From Sceloporus undulatus (lineage: Eukaryota > Chordata > Lepidosauria > Squamata > Phrynosomatidae): a DNA stretch of 64,000 nucleotides. The notes under the pieces are model-generated. The model was not told the origin of the DNA. It saw only the letters and a list, made by a program, of their open reading frames with translations, and made no database searches. Position numbers and translations under genes: made by a program. The stretch spans positions 10,187,980 to 10,251,979 of the forward strand of contig NC_056530.1 of assembly GCF_019175285.1 (NCBI RefSeq), read 5' to 3'. How positions within the stretch are numbered: position 1 is the stretch's first letter; each line of letters opens with the position of its first letter. Shown here one piece after another: positions 44,391 to 55,905 of this stretch.

Positions 44391-45339
44391 ATAGTCTAAG
44401 AGAGTGTCCTTCCCCAAGGTACTCAAATGGCCCAAGCCAGGTTCCAACCATGGGCTCCAGAGTCATAGTGCCAGATTCAAAACACTACGGCCATGCAGGC
44501 TCCTTTTTTTTGCTTGAACCATGAATGGCCATTACGCAGTAGATGATGGGAGCACCTTTGCAACTAACCGCAAGACAGAATTGCAGCATGAGCTTTCATA
44601 GGCTTAAGTCCACTTCCCTTCCCAGCTGCATTTGGGGCAAGAAGACTTAAGTCTAGAAAAATCATGCCAACTTTCTTAGTCCAGTTGTTCTCATGTTGCA
44701 ACAAGATCTCTCTGCATCCTGATTTGTCAGACTAACTGCTTATATCCTGGAATGCTACGAAGCCATGATGCCACATTTTGCTGATACCATGACTTAAGTG
44801 TGTGCCAGCTGAACGAAAAAATGGGCAGTCTCCCCATCTTTCCAGGCAAGAAAGATGACCTTGGGTATTGTAGCTTAAGAAGGAGGGGGCATCTGTTCTT
44901 CAACAGTGTATGACCACTGGGTTCTCTACCCAACACTGGCTGGCAGCTTTGCTTCGCCTCCAGAACAAGGTGTCATTAATTAAACCTACTGATGATCGCT
45001 TTGCCATCTGGATGAATTTAATAATATTACCAAGCTAGGATTCGCATCTCCTAATGAAGGGGTACTCCTCATTCTCAAGCAAACATGTGTTGTTATTAAT
45101 GCAGTCAGGTGGGGAGGGATGCTCAAGGGATGGGAATGCCATCGATGGTTCCAGCTGGAAAAACTGTCAGTGCTGCAGGCTCCCTGTGAAGGTTTGGGGC
45201 AGGCAGTTGGGTGATGGTGGGTATTCGAGTCCAGAGTTGTCCCAAGTACCCACCCGCCTCCTGCTTCCGCCTCGCACATCCATTCCTTTTTCATCTTCCC
45301 TCCCATCACCCGCCCGCCGCTCAGCCCTCTTCCCTCCAT

Positions 45340-45590
45340 GCCCTTATTCTCTCTCCGTCGTCCTTCTCTCCGTCAGCTCCTTTCTCTCTCTCTCTCTTCT
45401 CTTCCTCCTCCTCTTCTTCATCCCCTCTGCTCTTCATCCCTCCCTCCTCTTTCGTAATTTCCTCTTCTCCCCGTCTCCGTCCTATCCCTTCCCTCCCCCC
45501 TCTTCTTCTCCTCTTCCTCTCTTGCATCCCTCCTCCACCTCCTGGGTGGGAGGGGAGGTCCAGAAGGATCCAATCCTAGTCCCCCCTCTC
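45340..45590 (+). repeat. polypyrimidine tract upstream of copy C'
   Basis: CT-rich run, the inverted partner of 13040-13325, ending 10 bp before the TTTAAAA box of C'. Confidence 0.85.
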
Positions 45591-45594
45591 CTCC

Positions 45595-45601
45595 TTTAAA
45601 A
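45595..45601 (+). promoter_or_regulatory. TATA-like box of copy C'
   Basis: TCCTTTAAAACCCC, 39 bp before the C' start codon. Confidence 0.52.
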
Positions 45602-45639
45602 CCCCTCCAAGCGGGAAGGACTCACAACAGTTTGCAGGG

Positions 45640-46318
45640 ATGGAAGTGAGGGGTGCAAACAAGTTGAGCCGGCGCGTCATTGCCAAATACTTCGAGAGAC
45701 AAGACCTCCCCAGGTAAGAAGACCCTCCCTCCCTCCCTCCCTCCTTCTCTCGGGGGGCCCGATCCAGACCCGGAGGAACCTGATCCTCTCCCTGCCCACC
45801 CCCCAGACCTCTCCCCCTTCTCCTCTCCCCTCCATTGGCAGCATTATGCCAACAAGCCGCCCGAAGATATTCCCCTTAATGTTTTACCAATCCCAAATCC
45901 CCATAATTCCCCAATATTTATTACTATTGTTTCATTCAAAATCCCCAGGGAAAAAAATAATGCAAATATCCCGGATTCCGGGGAATTCCTCAAAAAGTGA
46001 AAACACTGTTTTGGCAGACCATCGGAGCTCACCATCGGGACTGGGACCACTCGTGATGCCCGCGCCCCCACCCCGGATTGGTCCAGATGGGACACCCTGC
46101 TGAGTCCTTCATGGATCCCCTCCAGCCGGGGTGATCTCTGCCCCGACGTTCTTCCTGGCTCTGAATGAGGGGCAGAGCCTTGCTGGTGGATCAGAACCCC
46201 CTCCATTTACCTCGTGAACCCCACTTTCTCTCCTCCCCCCTCCAAAGCTGCTGTCCTCTTGAGTTTGGATAAGTTGATGACCCAAGGTTGGCAAGTCCTC
46301 CCTGTCCATTATCGCTAA
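45640..46318 (+). pseudogene. three-exon family, copy C' (inverted partner of C)
   Basis: Plus-strand exons: 45640-45713 (74 nt, open: MEVRGANKLSRRVIAKYFER), about 46018-46130 (113 nt) and 46248-46318 (to TAA). Exon 1 differs from C by a few bases, three of them amino acid changes. Exon 2 carries several one-base indels and a GTGATC donor, and exon 3 one further indel. The type of change (one-base indels spread over exon and intron alike) looks more like poorly corrected sequence than old decay, so whether this copy is broken is uncertain. Confidence 0.55.
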
Positions 46319-46529
46319 AAAAACCTGAAGAGGAGCCAAGAAGAGAAGGAAACATGCCGGACCCCCAGCCTCTCCCCCCCCCCCAGGATCAAACCCCACA
46401 TAAAACTCTTGGCTTCCAATAAGGCCCTCCAGGTCTTCTTTGAAAAGGGGGTGCAGACATCTTTGGGGGAGGGTAGCTGGCTTGTGGGTCGTCCCTGGAG
46501 TCTCTCTCCATGTGTTGGAAGGTTTTTGC

Positions 46530-46990
46530 ATTCATAAGAATCACAGAATCCACGAGTTGCAGAGACCCCAGGCCATCCAGTCCAATCCCATTATTTTGGC
46601 CATGCAGGACGCTCCATCGAAGCACCCAATTGACAGATAGCCATCCAGCCTGTCTTATAGACCTGCAAGGAAGGAGACCCCATCACTCTCCGAGGAGTGT
46701 GTTCCCACTGTTGAACAGCTCTACTGTCAGTAAGTTTTTCCTAATGTTAGTTGGAATCTTTTTCATGCCAACTTGCATCCATTGTTCTGGTCCTAATCTC
46801 TGGGGCAAGCAAAACAAGCTTGCTCCTCGCTCAATGTGACATCCTCTCAAATGTTTGAACAAGGCCATTGTGTCCCATCTTGACCGTCTCTTCTCCAGGA
46901 AGAGACAGTTAAAAGGAATGTGGCAGCCATAGTTTAAACATTAAAGCGGTTGTCATATTGAGGAGGGAGCAAGCTTGTTCTCTGCTGCTC
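46530..46990 (-). mobile_element. CR1 3' end, inverted partner of 11.5-12.0 kb
   Basis: Reverse-complement CR1 tail beginning near ATAAGAATCACAGAATCC, with CATCCAGTCCAATCCC and TGACAGATAGCCATCCAGCC, and the short opposed CR1 piece at its far end. Confidence 0.8.
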
Positions 46991-47135
46991 AGAGATCAGG
47001 AAACCCGAGACATGGATCTCAAGGGAAGTTGTTATTCCTTTGCGCTTATAGCTACAAGGGATGGGTATTGCATCCAGTAATGTATTGTTTTCCCAGAGAG
47101 CAAAGGCCTCAAGATCTCAAGCTGGACAGACAAAG

Positions 47136-48486
47136 GCCATTAGCGATGGTCTTGAACTGGGGGACTTTCAGCACTGGGCGGTTCAATTAACGTATTTTCG
47201 TCGCTCAATACGATCAACCATCATTCGACGGCCCAATCCGAACGCACGTGAATGCGCGAGATGCCGAACTGATGCGTACTGATCCTCTTTTTGGAGCGTG
47301 TTGGCCAGTGCGCTGATAAGGGATGGCGAACCTGGATTGGGGCTCTGTTCGATCTCAGTGCGAAGGGGTCTGGTGTGACTCACACGTCCCTGAATTCCCA
47401 TCCAAACCCCCAGATTCCAATTTTTACTTCGTGACTTCCGGTGGGCTTTCACTCTTGCCAGTTCCAAGGGAGCGGGGGGGGGGGGGCCGGCCCAAACCGC
47501 GGCTTTTTTTCTTTTGCCGCATGAGAGGTGCGCAGCTGCGCAGCTACAGCGCTAAGCGCGGCTGGCTCCTCTCTGTCTGCCCAGGCTTGGGAGCCAGCCT
47601 AGCCTGCATCCCAAGCAGGGAAGAGCGCGGTGGGCCGCTGGAATCGCGGTTTCCAGCAGCCTCCTCCTCCTCCCGGCTTGGGACAGCCTAGGTGCATCCC
47701 AAGCAGGGAAGAGGCGCGGGGGCCGCTGGAATCGCGGTCCAGCAGCCTCCTCCTCCTCCTCCCGGCTTGGAGCCAGCCTAGGCTGCCTCTCAAGCCGGGA
47801 GGAGAAGAGGAGGCCGTTGGAACGGCGGCGACTCTGCGATTCTACGGCCCCCGCACCTTTCCCTGCCTGGATGCAGCCAGGCTGGTCCCAAGCCCGGGCA
47901 GAAGGGAGCCGCCGCGCTTAGCGCTGTACTGCCGCAGCTGCGCACCTCTCATGCGGCAAAAAAAAAAAGCCGCGGTTGGCCGCCCGGCGAGGAAGCTGCC
48001 TCTCTTTATCCGCCATACTCACACACTCACACCCACACACACACACACTAGAACCGGCATTGCAATTGTTGCAAGGGAAGGTTCTGGTAACATGAAAACC
48101 AAGCAGGAATGTAAAGGAAACAGTACCGGGCCACGTTGTATCGCGATTGTTAATGTGCATGAGCTGGCTCTCCAGCTGTTTACCGGGCCTGTCATGACGG
48201 GACCATTCCCCTTCACCCCGGAAGCGTTTAGGGTCCTCAACCCATGCAGGGCACCACCACTGAGCATGGTGCGAGGCGGCGATACGAATCGCCCAATCCT
48301 CATTTGAGCGGCCGGTGTGACTATGCATTCTGCACTGAATACACTTCGCGCGAAATGCGTGGTTGGCCAATTTAAATCCTGCCAATTCGTAGGGCGCTCC
48401 AGTATGATCGTATGGAGCGAACTAACGTTAATGACCGAACCGGCCCAGTGCTGAAGTCCCCCAGTTCAAGACTCATCTGAAATGGC
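47136..48486. mobile_element. 1.35 kb DNA transposon with long inverted ends, right arm only
   Basis: Left end GCCATTAGCGATGGTCTTGA, right end inverse GCCATTTCAGATGAGTCTTG; both continue into AACTGGGGGACTT and CAGCACTGGGC, so the inverted ends exceed 60 bp. CAAAG flanks it at 47131-47135 and 48487-48491, and the left arm has the empty site (GACAAAGTATGG, reversed, near 11425). A nested GC-rich palindrome lies inside (CCGCGGCTTTTTTTCTTTTG near 47503 facing AAAAAAAAGCCGCGG near 47965), with three near-identical CAAGCAGGGAAGAG..CGGCTTGG repeats between. No transposase frame is seen, so it is non-autonomous. Superfamily not assigned. Confidence 0.78.
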
Positions 48487-48489
48487 CAA

Positions 48490-50089
48490 AGTATGGGTCC
48501 TCCAGAATCATTGCAGCCCATCCCTCGCAGCCAGTAGCCAACAAAAAAGTAACTTCCCTGAGATCCAGCTGTCCCTGTCCTATCAAAGCGCTAAATCACA
48601 TTCTTTTGTACAAAACGGCATTTTCTGCAATAGATAGAAGTAACCTATTTTACACTTCTTAAATGTCATGTCAAATCTGGAGGCTGGGATCTGGTAGTTC
48701 AGGAAATCAGCATAGAACGTCTTTCAAGTGGCTTGCGGAAGAAGCAAATGCCTCTACCATGAAGGTGCACCATTTCAGCTTTAGGTTAGATATATAGATA
48801 AATAGAATGGTTGCTGCCTGTTCCCTTCCCGTTCATTCCGCCTCCAATGCATGGCACTTGCAAAAAGGCTTTTTTCCTAGGATGTCCCTCCAATGTCACA
48901 GGATGCGCTTTCTCAATTTGGCAAATTGATGGCAGAATAATGTTGCTACCGTCCTGTAAGGAATTAAAGGGTAGCTGAGGTAAAGCATGTGCATGGCATT
49001 TTTCCGGCATTCCGAGGTGAGTATATTATTATTATTTATTTTATTATTATTATTATTATGATATTAGTATTTTATTATTTATTATTATGCATTCTGGAGT
49101 GACAAGGAGAGAGGGATGCAGGATGCAGAGATGATTAGAGTGCATTTTTCGGGCAAATGGAGCCAAGGGAAGATCCTGACACTGCACTTACCCAACCCCA
49201 CAGCGTGCACACACACACCGCACACACAAAAACACACACACACACAACCACAACCAACAAACAGATGGCGGTTTTAAATTTGTTTCCATTTGGGGTTGAA
49301 AACGGAGGGCGGCAGGGGAAGATCATAACCGCGCAGTGACCAAACCCCACAAACACACACACAGAGGAGGTTTTTTAATTTGACAGCATCGTGCATAGGA
49401 TACTGACACCCCGGTTTCTTTAAAAAAACAAGGAGGGTGACACACTTCTGATGGGCCAAGGAGTGCAGGAAATGTCACCTATTACAATGTGGAACTAATT
49501 GATTGTACAGCCCTTTAACCTGATTTCTCTAAAGGGCATCAGGGTTAAAATAACCCTGATTTTGTAGTGAGCAATTGCTTCCGGAGGGATTCGGAGGGAG
49601 AAACCAAAGCTCCTCAGGTCCTCCAGGCAAAAGTGCCAGTGGAAATGGGGCCATAGAGTTGGAAGAAACCACAAGGGCGATTCAGTGAGCTTCGCCCTTA
49701 TCCAGAGCAAGGGCCTTCATCTCTCCAGCTGGAGATTTTGGAACACAAAGGAGACCTAGAACAAGTGTAGCTTTAATAAAACCTGCTGATGACCCTTTGC
49801 CCTCTGTAGGAATTTAATAATATTACCAAGCCAGGTTCTCACTTCCCTAATGAAGGACTACGTCCCCATTCTCATAGAACACAGTGCATTAATGCCAGTA
49901 GGCGGAGGAGGGATGCCTCAGGGATGGGATGCCCGTCAGGAGGTCCCTGTTCCAGGATCCAGCTGGAAAACCTGTTTGGTGCTGCAGGCTCCCTGTGAAA
50001 GTTTGGGCAGAGGTGTGTGTGGGGGGGTATTTGATGCCAGAGGTTTTCCAGTACCCCCACCTATCATCCTCTTCCTCCTGCACACTATT
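48490..50089. other. right-arm spacer, no gene
   Basis: Partner of about 9.85-11.42 kb in reverse: an (ATT)n run near 49023-49090, a (CA)n run near 49205-49255, CR1-like tail fragments and unassigned sequence. Many one-base differences from the left arm. Confidence 0.65.
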
Positions 50090-50355
50090 CCTTCATCCTT
50101 TCCACTCCCTCCCTCTTTCTTCCTCCTCCCCTTTTCGTCTTCCTTCTTCCTTCTCCTCTCATCCTCCTCCCTCTCGCCCTCCTCTTCTTCTTCTTCTCCT
50201 CTCTTCATCATTCCCCTCCTCTTCATTTTCGTCTCTCTCCTCCTATTCTTCTTCCCCTCCTCTTCTTCCCCTCTTCTTTTTTCTTCCTCCCTCGTTCCTC
50301 TCCTCCCCTCCTCCCCGCCCTCCCTTCCTCATTTCTCTTCATTCTCCTCTTCCTG
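50090..50355 (+). repeat. polypyrimidine tract upstream of copy B'
   Basis: CT-rich run, inverted partner of 9503-9785. Confidence 0.86.
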
Positions 50356-50410
50356 GATGGGAGGGAGGTTCCGGAGGACCAATCATAGTCCCCCCCCCTA
50401 CCACTTCTCC

Positions 50411-50417
50411 TTTAAAA
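50411..50417 (+). promoter_or_regulatory. TATA-like box of copy B'
   Basis: TTCTCCTTTAAAATCCTG, 39 bp before the B' ATG. Confidence 0.52.
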
Positions 50418-50455
50418 TCCTGCTCCGAGGCTGGAAGGACCACATAGTCGCAGGA

Positions 50456-51154
50456 ATGGAGTGGGGTGTGCATCGAGGGGATTCTGAGCACCAGTGTCAA
50501 TACACGAGGGACAAGACCTCTCCAGGTAAGAGAACCCCCCTTCCTCCCCTCCGCCTTCCCCTCCGGGGCTGATCCAACTCCAGAGACCTGAGCCTCCCCC
50601 GGGCCCTCCTGGACCTCTCCCTCTTCTCTCCCTCCGTCGTTGGCAGCAGTGTTGCCAACAAGTCTCAAGAGATTCCCCACATCGTGTTACCCACAATCCA
50701 ATTCCCGGATTCCCTAGTATTATTAGTATTTTCAGTAACAATCCCGCGGGGGGGAAAGTTAATTAAATCCCCGGATTCAGGGGCGGGAATTTCCACGGGC
50801 ATTGCAAACAATGTTGGGCAGGCTCACGGAGCTCACCCTCGACTGGGACCCTACAGCGTGCCCTGCGCTCCTGACGCTCGGATTGGTCCAGGATGGGGAC
50901 CCCCCAAGCGTCCTGTCATGGACTCCCCTCCAGGTCGGGTAGTCCCTGCCCCGGCAGCCTCCTACCTGGCGGGCACGCGATGGAGGGGTACAGATCCTAG
51001 GGCTGGTGGATCGGGGGGCCCTCCATCCCCCTGACTGATAGCCCCTCTCTTCCCCCCACAGTGCTCAGGAGCTCCAACACCAATTTTCCTCTTCTATTGT
51101 GGAATTAGTTAATTGACCAGGGTCGGCAAAATCCTCCCTGCCCACTATCGCTAA
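50456..51154 (+). pseudogene. three-exon family, copy B' (inverted partner of B)
   Basis: Plus-strand exons: 50456-50525 (70 nt; 74 in copy B), about 50822-50938 and 51062-51154. Exon 1 has several base losses relative to B that break its frame. Exon 3 has lost the first A of its ATG codon, and TAG replaces TTAG-adjacent AAG as in B (GGAATTAG). AATAAA follows at 51258. Mixed picture: it shares the copy B stop, plus indels like those found throughout this arm. Confidence 0.52.
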
Positions 51155-51257
51155 AGGATCCCTGAAAAGGAGCCAAGGAGAAGGAAAGACGTTGGACACC
51201 CAGCCTTTGCCCCCTTCCTTCCTTCTCTCCCCTTCCCCGTCCCAGATCAAACCCCAT

Positions 51258-51263
51258 AATAAA
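51258..51263 (+). terminator. polyadenylation signal of copy B'
   Basis: AATAAA in CCCATAATAAAATCCTTGG, about 105 bases after the B' stop position. Confidence 0.55.
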
Positions 51264-51361
51264 ATCCTTGGCTTCCAACAAGGCTCTCGGGTCCTCTTTG
51301 GAAATTGGAGAGGGGGGAGACTCTTTGGGGGGGAGGGAGCCTGTTTTGGTGCTACCCTGAG

Positions 51362-51397
<36 letters not shown>

Positions 51398-51459
51398 GGA
51401 AGGTTTTTGTATTCATATAGAATCATAGAATTGCATAGAATGCATTTCCGGCATTCCGA

Positions 51460-51467
51460 GGTGATGG

Positions 51468-51515
<48 letters not shown>

Positions 51516-52107
51516 TTCTGGGGTGACAAGGAGAGAGGATGTAGCATGCAGAGATGGATTAGAGTGCATTTTGGGGCAAATGGGGCCAAGGGAAGATCCA
51601 TGACCTGCACTGACCCAAACCCCTACAGCGCAGATGCGCGCACACACACACACACAAAGGAGGCAAGGGTGAACCCCCTCTGAACAATCCTCCCAAGGAA
51701 ACCCTTTGGGCAAGTCACACTCTCTCAGCCTCAGAGGATGGCAAGGGTGAACCCCTCTGAACAATCCACCCAAGGGAACTTCTTGGGCAAGTCACACTCT
51801 CTCGGCCTCAAAGGATGGAAAAATCAAACTCTCTCTGACTAGGGTTGCCATAAGTCCGGAAATGACTTGAGCGCAGACTAGAGATGTGAAAGCCCTTGAA
51901 AAGAACCAGGATAAAGACCATTTTTGGCGCTAGTTTTCCTGAATCACGATAAAATAAAATACTCCATAATTGATTTTCTACCTTTTTCAAACCCCCCCCC
52001 CTTTTCCAATTCCCCCCAGATTTTTCCCCTACAGTTGACACACAAAAATGCACACATCACTACCACCACCAACAAAGAAGCTGTGTGTGTGCGTGTGTGT
52101 GTGCGTG

Positions 52108-52156
<49 letters not shown>

Positions 52157-52165
52157 AGAGAGAGG
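51460..52165. repeat. right-arm simple repeats and SINE-derived minisatellite
   Basis: (ATT)n at 51470-51512, a (CA)n run near 51640, about 1.5 units of the 77-78 bp minisatellite at 51660-51820, then the reverse of the 4.4-4.7 kb region with a (GT)n run at 52085-52152. The left arm has about 3.5 minisatellite units. Confidence 0.8.
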
Positions 52166-53135
52166 CAGTACAAAGATAACTGTACAAAGAATACTGTTCC
52201 TTTCTTTTGTACAGAAACTGCATTTTCTGCTATAGGCAAGAAGTGCAAAAGTACTTCTTTAATTGTTATGGGTCAAATCTGGGGAGTGCTGGGATTTGTA
52301 GTTCAAGGGAATCAGCTAGAACCTCTTTCTAAGTGGCTTGCGGAAGAAGCAAACGCCTCTTAATCATGAAGGTGAACCATTTCTGAAAGTTGCCAGAAGT
52401 GTTATATTCCCTATTCCTTACTGATGGAGAGAGGCAAGCAGAGCCTTTGTGTTGTAGTGGTTAGTGCTATGCTGGGTAACTGAGAGATCCTGGTTCTGTT
52501 CCATGGAACTTTGGATCATTCACTCTGCTTAATCTTGGCCTCCATCGCAGGGTTGATGTAAGGATAAAATGGGTGGAGAAGACATGCAGCCTTGAGCTCA
52601 TTGAAGGAAAGGTGGTGTCTAAATAATCAGTACCTACATACTGACAAAATCAAATACTATTCATGTTTCATCATCCTTTCTGATGAAGAGGATACTACCA
52701 GTTGATGGGACAATGTTGGTGACAGGGATTTTGTCCTCCACCGGGTCAAACTGTTTCTCCACCTTGTCCATAACTGTCAATTCTGAGCTGCTGCAGCTTT
52801 TCCGGGGTAGAAGGCAGAGAAGAGTATGTCCCATCACCAGCTCTCTTGTCCTTCAAAGTGGGTTCAGGGGATTGATCATGAAACCATCTAAATGCAAAGC
52901 AAAGGCAACAGAAAGGTGGTGGTGATGGTGAAAGGAAGCTGGTTTCTCCCAGATCAGACGATTTGTCCATCTCCCTAATGTTCTCTATCCTAAGTGATGG
53001 CAACTCTCTGGGTGACAAGGCACAGAAGAATCTGGCCATCACCTGCTCCCTCATCCTTCTCTGTGGAGATGCTACTAGAGAAGACCATCTACTTGAAAAG
53101 CATGTGCTCTTTACCTCTGAGCTATGTTCACTCTT

Positions 53136-53413
53136 CCCCCAAACAGCCAAGAGACAGAAGATTTTTGATGCAAGAAAGGTTTATTGCTGGGTTTTTTTAA
53201 AGCATGAAAACAAGAGTATCCATGGTAAGTTCCAACTGAACAGCTTTTTGGTTTTCCCTCTTTGGTAGAGGAGTGGGAAAAACCCTACTGGAACTGTTCA
53301 GCTCATGGAGTTAACAAGACACAATTGCATAGTTGTAATGAGGCAGAGCAAAAGTAATCATAGATATCAGTTAAAGCAGAGTAGGACATAAATCAACCTG
53401 ATTTTCAGAGATA
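53136..53413 (-). pseudogene. 3'UTR of a second beta-keratin copy, cut by the gap
   Basis: Reverse complement of 3136-3410, including AATAAA at 53185-53180 and the block CTCTGAAAATCAGGTTGATT at the gap edge. The stop codon and coding exon of this copy would lie in the 100-N gap at 53414-53513. Whether that coding exon exists or is intact cannot be seen. Confidence 0.75.
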
Positions 53414-53513
53414 NNNNNNNNNNNNNNNNNNNNNNNNNNNNNNNNNNNNNNNNNNNNNNNNNNNNNNNNNNNNNNNNNNNNNNNNNNNNNNNNNNNNNNN
53501 NNNNNNNNNNNNN
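53414..53513. other. assembly gap of 100 N
   Basis: Exactly 100 N, the conventional size for a scaffold join of unknown length. It separates beta-keratin 3'UTR sequence from an intron-like duplicate of 58.3 kb. Confidence 0.97.
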
Positions 53514-54799
53514 GCACCAGTGATGTAAGCAAGGTGCTCTCAAGACAAGTTGTTTTACCTGTCTCTTTATTGTATAGAACATTTGAATGGAAATGGTGGC
53601 TGTAGCCTCTAAAAGGAGGCTACATTCTTTGGGGGCTTGTTCTGAACACCTTTATATTCTACAGAAGTGGAGGATGGCAGAGTTTACAGAATGGCTGTTT
53701 GCTCATTCTAGTTCATTTCTTGATACTCTTTCTTCTCTTTGTGGACTTCATGCTGGCTTAGAGTCCGGAAAACCATGAAAACCAAGAGGGACCCTGGTTG
53801 GATTGCCAGAGATCAATTGAAGGGATGCAGGAAATGGCAGTACAGCTCTTGCACCGAAAGGTGATTTCTTTCCAAGGCAGATGCACTCCTTCATATTTTG
53901 GGATTCGTTGGCAGAATGCTTTAGCATAGCTATGCCACAAGCAGCATTTATGGGGAAAATTGTTCACATCGTGTGCCTTTAAGAGAAAGATTGCAAAACT
54001 GTGCCGCACCCTTTTCTGTAAGGATGAACCAGCATTTCATCTCCAACTCTGGACTAAGAGGCAATGTTATGCCCAGATCTTAAGGGCAACATGTTTAACC
54101 TGAGAGCATGTAGTAGAAATCTCCCTCCCAGTAGACTTATTCACAGCAGAGCTGACATAGACAAAGAGACACCAAATTTGGTTTTAGACACTATGCATGT
54201 AACATTTATTGGAATACACAGACATAGACAAATACAAGTACCAAGAGAGCTCTCACACACACCATTCACACAATACTCACACACAGATGGCACTTCATTG
54301 AAGGCGTCTTCATGAAGTGGGAGCCCTGTTTCCGTGGATCCAGGAGCATACCTCTGGTTTGGAAAGCTCTCTCGTTTAAGGCTTTCTGCTTCTCTACATC
54401 CAATGTCCACCGCCCTTTGGCCCTTGGACAGAAATGCCCTTGATTGATGAGTTCTCTACGTTTCTCCTCTTATCAGTCCATGGCCAAACATTCTGTAACT
54501 TCTTGCAGTTCGTAGCAACCCTTGGATGGAATGTCCTTTCCTTATAGATAACTCTTGGCAGCTACATCTTGGTTTTCTTAGATGTGCCATCACCTCACCA
54601 GCAGGTTCAAAAATCCTCCTTCACTTGCCAGGTAACTCCCATATCATGCTTTGCGCATTCTCCATTTTGTTTGCTCCAGCAGTGCCTTTCATACACATTC
54701 ACACATTTCCTTACAGCAAAACCAAGGTATTTCTTTTTAACATATCACTGTGAGACTATGGAAATACTCTGACCAAAAATCCACAACAAACTTCAGATG

Positions 54800-54970
54800 A
54801 TACAGAAAATTTATTGAAGGAATTGGAAGGAAGTATGCTTGCCACGTCTTTGCCAAAACTGAGGGTCCCAAATGGAGTCAGAACCTTAAAATTCCCCCAA
54901 CCCCTCCCTTTGAGTTGGTTCCCAGCTTTTCTGCCTTTGATGTAGAATCCCTCTCTTTGATCTGTAGGAG
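54800..54970 (-). other. terminal-exon-like block without an assigned gene
   Basis: On the minus strand: pyrimidine tract plus CCTCCTACAG at about 54967, then GGATTCTACATCAAAGGCAG, an open stretch (EGFYIKGRKAGNQLKGRG) and AATAAA near 54813-54808. A related acceptor-plus-TTCTACATCAAAGC block lies at 56665-56690. It could be an exon of a gene whose other parts are not visible, or chance. Confidence 0.3.
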
Positions 54971-55139
54971 GGAAGGAAGGGGGGGGGGGGTTGATCATTT
55001 GGTTCCTGGCGCTTCTATCAAGTAGAGATCTAAGGCTGTATACAGTTTTGGTTTCAGATTCCCAATAACCCCTCATAAAACTGCCTACTGCCATGCCCTA
55101 CGTGACCATCCGGCTTAGTCCCCATGGCGGCATCCCCCA

Positions 55140-55241
55140 CTCTTCTCAACATTACTGTCTATCTGTCTATCTATCTATCTATCTGGCATAATACACCCTG
55201 AATGCCTGACTGAAGGTGGATTCTACCTATCTATCTGTCGG

Positions 55242-55283
<42 letters not shown>

Positions 55284-55365
55284 ATCTATCTATTTACCAT
55301 CCTATCTATCTATCTATCTGGCAGAAGACACCCTGAATGCCTGACTGAAGATGGATTCTACCTAC

Positions 55366-55411
<46 letters not shown>

Positions 55412-55500
55412 GTCGGTCTATCTATCTATCTATCTATCTGGCAGAAGACACCCTGAATGCCTGACTGAAGGTGGATTCTGACAATCTGGACACTTAAGGA
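55140..55500 (+). repeat. (ATCT)n arrays alternating with a 40-bp motif
   Basis: Three (ATCT)n stretches separated by GGCAGAAGACACCCTGAATG + CCTGACTGAAGGTGGATTCT units (about 55183, 55320 and 55440). A reversed unit occurs at 56180-56222. Confidence 0.88.
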
Positions 55501-55708
55501 ATTTGATCTTTGAGAATTCTCATACATAATATGACATTATACATTCCTTGGAATGCACTGTGCAGGATTGGAGTGTTACCTTGACATCTTAAGTACATTA
55601 ACATTGTATTTTTACAATGTGTATGTGATGGAAACTAAGGGGGAAATGGGTAGGCATCTGGGTAAATGACTGGGACTAGAGTCTGTTCTGCTCTCCCTAA
55701 ATCCTATG

Positions 55709-55905
55709 GCGCACTGAAGACATAAGCAACGCGCAACAACGTCTGTACGCTATGCATCGCTTACATCAAGATGGCAGGCCCCTTATGGACAGGAGTCTGC
55801 CATTAGGCTGCTGCCATGACATGCTATGGTTCTGGAGCGGGCGGTTGGTGCATGATCCGGAACCCTAGTATTGGTGGCGACTGTCTGTCTCGGGCCCATG
55901 ATTCT
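55709..55905. mobile_element. CpG-rich dispersed repeat
   Basis: Starts abruptly at the end of duplicate copy 1 (AAATCC/TATGGCGC) with CGCAACAACGTCTGTACGC, GGCAGCAGCC-like and GGAACCCTAGT motifs. Similar in style to blocks at 34425-34680 and 60100-60415. Probably a non-autonomous DNA element; ends not resolved. Confidence 0.4.

Larger units (their letters stand above)
43372..53413 (-). repeat. right arm of the large inverted repeat
   Basis: Reverse complement of 3136-15225, from the LINE-tail sequence to the beta-keratin 3'UTR, where a 100-N gap cuts it. 52.2-53.4 kb matches its partner closely. About 44.2-51.2 kb differs from the left arm by many scattered single-base gains and losses, mostly in short runs of one base. 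It lacks the block holding gene copy A and gains a 1.35 kb transposon. Confidence 0.85.
53514..55708. repeat. tandem duplicate of the 55-aa gene's intron, copy 1
   Basis: 53535-54065 matches 58290-58830 (TTTGGGGGCTTGTTCTGAAC, CCCTGGTTGGATTGCCAGAG). 55500-55708 matches 58865-59075 (TTTTTACAATGTGTATGTGA, GGGGGAAATGGGTAGGCATC). The 54.1-55.5 kb part between them is extra here. Reverse-strand AATAAA motifs occur near 54197 and 54808 without a convincing gene above them. Confidence 0.75.

Noticed and set aside
54141-54410. 89-codon minus-strand frame with several cysteines
   Set aside because: The cysteine-rich end comes from a TGTGTG-type run. No acceptor or leader supports it.
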